A DNA stretch of 64,000 nt from Bacteroidales bacterium CF (lineage in GTDB: Bacteria; Bacteroidota; Bacteroidia; Bacteroidales; UBA932): assembly GCA_000473305.1 (NCBI GenBank), contig CP006772.1, forward strand, positions 496,001-560,000, in the 5' to 3' direction. The translations under genes and the position numbers were made by a program. The notes beneath the pieces are model-generated. The model saw only the letters and a list, made by a program, of their open reading frames with translations, was not told where the DNA came from and made no database searches. Below are positions 60,013 to 64,000 of the stretch, in pieces (within the stretch, counting starts at the first letter, position 1; every line of letters starts with the position of its first letter).

Positions 60013-62761
60013 CATAATGATAAAGAGATTAGTAATGCCCATTTGCCTGTTGTTCATGAGCATATTGCCTTTAAGTGCAGAAAATCACATTTTTTTATCG
60101 GATAACCCTATAACCCTTGATTCCCTGAGAGTAGTGCTTTCGGGATATACCAGATATAAGCTATACTTTATCAAGGAGAAAAATCAGGAAGAGATAAAGG
60201 TAACCGCCGACTATAAGAGTAAGAATTTTCTGGAAAGATTGTCTTATGAGCTCTCTCAACAAGGTTATTCATTGACATTAATGGGTAATGACATATATGT
60301 ACTCAAGGGAGAGGCTCTGGTTACACAACTGCCTGCCGGCTATTTTGAAAAAACAGTCTTGCAGGGCACGGGTAGTCTGAATTCTCTTAGTAATCAGGAT
60401 ATTGTCGCCTCATCAATGAATAAGCTGTATAAGATTGGTGATCCGAATCTTATGAAGCAACCCGGCAAGGCATCTATAAAAGGTTATATCCGTAATTCGG
60501 AGAGTGGTGAGCCAATAGTGGGAATTTCGGTTTCTGTTGATGACCCGAGGACAAGTGTCACTACTGATGCTTATGGTTTTTACAGGATTTTGCTGCCCAG
60601 GGGGGGCAATATTGTTAAATTGTCGGGTTACGGTTATGAAGACTCAAGGTTGAATCTGGAACTTTACAGTGACGGAAACCTTGATATAAATATGAGGGAA
60701 AAGGTATACTCACTCAAAGGAGTTACTTTTTCTGCAGAGAATGTTCAACACCTCAGAGGTACACAAATGGGTCTGGAAAAGGTGAGGATAGACAGAATCA
60801 AGCATGTGCCGGCAGTTTTTGGCGAGTCTGATGTTATGAAGATAGTTCTTACCCTTCCCGGTGTCAAGTCAGTAGGAGAGGCGTCAGGCGGCTTTAATGT
60901 AAGAGGAGGAGCTACCGATCAGAACCTTATCCTTTTTAATGAGGGTACAATTTATAACCCTACACATCTTTTCGGACTCTTTTCTGCATTCAATTCAGAT
61001 ATTGTGAAGGATATCGAATTGTATAAAAGCACTATTCCGGCAAGGTACGGAGGAAGGATATCCTCGGTGCTGGAGATAAACAACAGGGAGGGAAATAATA
61101 AAAAAATTACAGGATCTGCAGGTATTGGCCTTTTAACAAGCAAACTGCACCTTGAGGGACCAATTGTCAAGGACAGGACTACATTCATCCTTGGTGCAAG
61201 AAGTACATATTCTGACTGGATACTTGGGCTGCTTCCGGAAGATAGCGGGTATAAAAACGGAACTGCCTCCTTTTATGATATAAGTGGTGGAATCAACCAC
61301 AAAATAGACTCGAAAAATACACTCTATCTTTACGGATATTACTCTCGAGACGGGTTCAACTTCAGTATAGATACATCTTTCAGGTATCAGAACATCAATG
61401 CCTCGGTCAAGTGGAGAGGAATACTTAATGAAAACCACAATCTTACAATATCAACAGGTTACGATCAATATAACTACAGTACATTTGATAAGGCAAATTC
61501 TGCAAATGCCTACAAGATGGATTTTGGTATCAGGCAAGTATATGTAAGGGCAAATTTCAATTGGCTGGTTTCTGAAAAACACACGTTGCAATATGGCCTG
61601 AACTCAATCTACTACCTTGTCAATCCGGGGAGAATGAGACCTTACGGAGATTCCTCAATTGTTACGTACAATAAGGTAGATACTGAAAGAGCGACTGAAT
61701 CATCTCTTTATGTGAGCGATAACTGGAACGTAACAGATAAGCTGTCACTGGATCTGGGAGTACGATACACATTCTATGGCACATTGGGCCCCGACACATA
61801 TTATCATTATGCTCCGGGCGTTCCTAGAGGAGAGACGACTATTCTTGACACAGTCCGGGTAAATAGAGGTGCAATCGAGAAATCATATCACGGTCCTGAA
61901 TTCAGGGTATCGGCGAGATATATGTTCAATGAGAATTTCTCTTTTAAAGCCGGGTACAACAGCATGTTTCAGGGAATACACATGTTGTCAAATTCAACGG
62001 CGATTTCTCCCACTGATATCTGGAAACTCAGTGATGCAAATGTAAAGCCACAACGAGGGTGGCAATCTGCATTCGGCCTGTACGGGAATGTTTTTAACAA
62101 AAGGCTTGAAATCTCTCTGGAGGGGTATTACAAAGAGATGAAAAACTACCTCGACTACAGGAGTGGGGCAATTCTTACAATGAACAAGAACATTGAAAGA
62201 GATGTAATTGAGACTCAGGGCCGGGCATATGGTCTGGAGTTGATGTTAAAAAAACCTATGGGTAAATTAAACGGATGGATATCATATACTTATTCCAAAA
62301 CAGAACTAAGGGACAAAAACAGTGCGAAAGACGAGGCTGTGAACAAAGGAGCCTGGTATCCTGCTGCTTATGATAAGCCGCATGATGTTAAATTTATAGG
62401 TAACTATAAGTTCACACAACGTTACAGTATGTCAATGAATGTGGACTATTCAACAGGCCGGCCGGTTACAGTGCCGGTAAGCAAGTATTATTATTCGGGA
62501 GGTTACAGACTGTTTTACTCAGACAGAAATGCATACAGGATTCCTGACTATTTCCGTGTTGACCTTGCTTTCAATATTGAACCAAGTCACAATCTGAAGT
62601 TGCTTCTGCACAGCACTATAACATTAGGAGTGTATAATCTTCTGGGCAGGCAGAATGCCTATTCGGTATACTATAATACTTCAGGCAATAAAATTCAGGG
62701 ATATCAGTTGTCAATATTCGGAACACAGATTCCTTATATCAACCTCAATATTAAATTCTAA
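60005..62761 (+). CDS. TonB-dependent receptor with STN domain
   Basis: Outer-membrane receptor of about 918 residues. Signal peptide to about residue 24; STN-like domain about 28-90 (DSLRVVLSGYTRYKLYFIKEK...YSLTLMGNDIYVL); CarboxypepD-reg-like domain about 153-225 (SIKGYIRNSESGEPIVGISV); plug domain about 245-365 with FNVRGGATDQNLILFNEGTIYNPTHLFGLFSAFN; barrel to the end (INLNIKF). A plus-strand open frame runs further upstream, but ATG 60005 overlaps the previous stop; ATG 60017 is an equal alternative. The next gene is a DUF4249 lipoprotein, the normal partner of this receptor class. The ligand is not known. Confidence 0.9.
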   Translation: MNNIMIKRLVMPICLLFMSILPLSAENHIFLSDNPITLDSLRVVLSGYTRYKLYFIKEKNQEEIKVTADYKSKNFLERLSYELSQQGYSLTLMGNDIYVLKGEALVTQLPAGYFEKTVLQGTGSLNSLSNQDIVASSMNKLYKIGDPNLMKQPGKASIKGYIRNSESGEPIVGISVSVDDPRTSVTTDAYGFYRILLPRGGNIVKLSGYGYEDSRLNLELYSDGNLDINMREKVYSLKGVTFSAENVQHLRGTQMGLEKVRIDRIKHVPAVFGESDVMKIVLTLPGVKSVGEASGGFNVRGGATDQNLILFNEGTIYNPTHLFGLFSAFNSDIVKDIELYKSTIPARYGGRISSVLEINNREGNNKKITGSAGIGLLTSKLHLEGPIVKDRTTFILGARSTYSDWILGLLPEDSGYKNGTASFYDISGGINHKIDSKNTLYLYGYYSRDGFNFSIDTSFRYQNINASVKWRGILNENHNLTISTGYDQYNYSTFDKANSANAYKMDFGIRQVYVRANFNWLVSEKHTLQYGLNSIYYLVNPGRMRPYGDSSIVTYNKVDTERATESSLYVSDNWNVTDKLSLDLGVRYTFYGTLGPDTYYHYAPGVPRGETTILDTVRVNRGAIEKSYHGPEFRVSARYMFNENFSFKAGYNSMFQGIHMLSNSTAISPTDIWKLSDANVKPQRGWQSAFGLYGNVFNKRLEISLEGYYKEMKNYLDYRSGAILTMNKNIERDVIETQGRAYGLELMLKKPMGKLNGWISYTYSKTELRDKNSAKDEAVNKGAWYPAAYDKPHDVKFIGNYKFTQRYSMSMNVDYSTGRPVTVPVSKYYYSGGYRLFYSDRNAYRIPDYFRVDLAFNIEPSHNLKLLLHSTITLGVYNLLGRQNAYSVYYNTSGNKIQGYQLSIFGTQIPYINLNIKF

Positions 62762-62764
62762 GAA

Positions 62765-63910
62765 ATGAAAAACAGTTATATAAAGTTCTCTGTTGTTACT
62801 TTGCTGTCATTTGCAATCTTAAGCTGCATCTCTCCATTTGAACCAAAAGGGGCTTCGGTAGAAGGATTGCTCGTTGTCGAGGGGGATATAATACTTAATG
62901 ATACAACGGTTATAACACTATCTCGCTCCTCCTCTTTATCTTCAACACAACCAAGACAATATGTATTTGCAGCAACCGTATGGGTCGAGAGTTCCATAGG
63001 CGGGAAATATTATGGTATTCCAAAGGTCGAAAATGGTGTACTTACCTACAAGATACCGACTGCAGGTTTAAATACCTCTGCTCAATACAGATTGAAAATA
63101 ACTACCCCGAATGGAAGACAGTATGAAAGTGAATTTGTTCCCGCTCTTGAAACGCCAGACATTGAAGATGTTAGCTGGAAGGTGGACTCGATCAACAAGA
63201 CAACTACTTTTTTGGTGAGTTCAAAGAGTTCTGAGGAGGCCTCCAACTATTACAGGTGGACTTATACGGAAGATTGGGAGTTTACTTCCAGATATAGCAC
63301 TTTTGTATACTATGACAAGAAAAAAAACGCAATAGTTGACACCTTGATGAATTGGTACTATTGTTACAAAAAGGGAGAATCCAGTGCTATTTGTGTTGCA
63401 AGTACCACTGAACTTAACGAAAACAAAGTTTACAAGAAGCCACTCGTCACATTTGACAAACATGACGATCGCCTTTCTCTCCTGTATTCGATGGAGGTTG
63501 TCCAAAGGTCATTGACAAGAGAGGGATATCTATACTGGGAAAACCTCAGCAAAAATTCGAACGAGCTTGGAGGTATATTCTCACCTCAGCCTACAGAGAT
63601 GAAAGGGAACATAACTTGTATTTCAGATCCGGATGAGATTGTCTTAGGCTTTACTAGTGCCGTATTGACTAAAAAGAAAAGGGTCTTTGCGTATGCATAT
63701 GAGATCGGGATTTTTGAATTTAATGTCGATTGTCCCCTGATGGATTCAGATCGGCCGGAAATGTGGTCATACCTGAAAAATGCAGGATATGAGGTCGTCG
63801 CTATAAATGAACTAGACGGGACTACACTTTGGGCAATGAAAAACTGTGTCGATTGCAGAGTAACGGGAACCAAGAACAGACCATCGTTCTGGCCATTAAG
63901 TCATCAATAA
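62765..63910 (+). CDS. DUF4249 lipoprotein
   Basis: 381-residue lipoprotein (LSC lipobox, Cys21) of the DUF4249 family, which by custom follows an STN-type TonB receptor and is thought to act as its surface partner. A beta-sandwich N-terminal part (about 25-120) and a C-terminal cysteine pair (NCVDCRVTGTKNRPSFWP) typical of the family are visible. It starts 3 nt after the receptor stop, so cotranscription is near certain. Function unproven. Confidence 0.88.
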   Translation: MKNSYIKFSVVTLLSFAILSCISPFEPKGASVEGLLVVEGDIILNDTTVITLSRSSSLSSTQPRQYVFAATVWVESSIGGKYYGIPKVENGVLTYKIPTAGLNTSAQYRLKITTPNGRQYESEFVPALETPDIEDVSWKVDSINKTTTFLVSSKSSEEASNYYRWTYTEDWEFTSRYSTFVYYDKKKNAIVDTLMNWYYCYKKGESSAICVASTTELNENKVYKKPLVTFDKHDDRLSLLYSMEVVQRSLTREGYLYWENLSKNSNELGGIFSPQPTEMKGNITCISDPDEIVLGFTSAVLTKKKRVFAYAYEIGIFEFNVDCPLMDSDRPEMWSYLKNAGYEVVAINELDGTTLWAMKNCVDCRVTGTKNRPSFWPLSHQ

Positions 63911-63922
63911 AGAGTATAGACT

Positions 63923-64000
63923 ATGAAAAATATTATATTTTGTATATTCATTTCATTGTGCACGGCTGTTCCTGGCTTTGCATGGAGTAACTCCGGAGAA
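63923..64000 (+). CDS. Exported protein, N-terminus only (cut by window edge)
   Basis: 26 codons from the ATG at 63923 to the window end, all open. The sequence MKNIIFCIFISLCTAVPGFA is a clean signal peptide ending in AVPGFA-W. It begins 12 nt after the DUF4249 gene and so belongs to the same unit. Nothing can be said of its function. Confidence 0.6.
   Translation, partial: MKNIIFCIFISLCTAVPGFAWSNSGE

Overview
The window comes from a Bacteroidales chromosome. The support is SusC/SusD outer-membrane pairs, lipoproteins with CxxxC-style lipobox ends, promoters of the Bacteroidetes form (TTTG, 19 nt, TAnnTTTG), near absence of Shine-Dalgarno sequences, an arginine pathway of the N-succinylornithine type, and 16S rRNA text that from memory most resembles Rikenellaceae. 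The family assignment is my recollection and was not searched.

Region by region. 1-5966: a minus-strand threonine operon thrA-asd-thrB-thrC (thrC runs off the left edge). It is preceded by a previously unlisted 26-codon leader peptide very rich in Thr and Ile codons and by a complete attenuator with mutually exclusive 1:2, 2:3 and 3:4 helices. 5974-8418: a membrane sensor histidine kinase with a periplasmic solute-binding domain. 8480-24909: a mannan-type polysaccharide utilisation locus. It holds two secreted acetylesterase-type proteins (one fused to a second SGNH esterase), a GH130 phosphorylase, an SSS sugar symporter, a SusE-position lipoprotein, SusD, SusC, a GH26 mannanase, a clan GH-A lipoprotein glycosidase and a divergent AraC regulator. 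The likely flow is: surface cleavage of acetylated mannan, import through SusCD, trimming and deacetylation, uptake by the symporter, and cytosolic phosphorolysis by GH130. 24917-29311: a peptide and zinc operon (OPT transporter, ZupT, tripeptidase T, YbjQ-like protein). 29378-37612: a complete arginine operon (acyltransferase, argG, C, D, F', B, E, H) reading away from it, with a possible small Arg-containing leader peptide. 37619-43487: a YeiH-like transporter, an intergenic region with a 126-bp MITE-like element and a second large palindrome, a beta-propeller lipoprotein whose start is broken by an apparent one-base loss, a DUF169 protein, a small membrane protein, a rhodanese and a C69 peptidase.

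43534-55640: the ribosomal RNA region. A 23S-5S unit without a 16S gene has its own rRNA promoter. It is followed by an acyl-CoA dehydrogenase-etfB-etfA operon and then a complete 16S-23S-5S operon. The two 23S-5S copies are nearly identical over about 3.3 kb, and the second is followed by a scrambled third 5S end and terminator. 56033-64000: a stomatin-like SPFH protein, a GH3 beta-glucosidase, and an exported protein-TonB receptor-DUF4249 lipoprotein operon cut by the right edge.

Most striking observations: the Thr/Ile attenuator, the 16S-less rRNA unit with a metabolic operon lodged between rRNA units (etfB and etfA carry perfect Shine-Dalgarno sequences unlike everything around them), the MITE-like element with target duplication, and the signal peptide of the mannanase encoded by a simple-sequence repeat.
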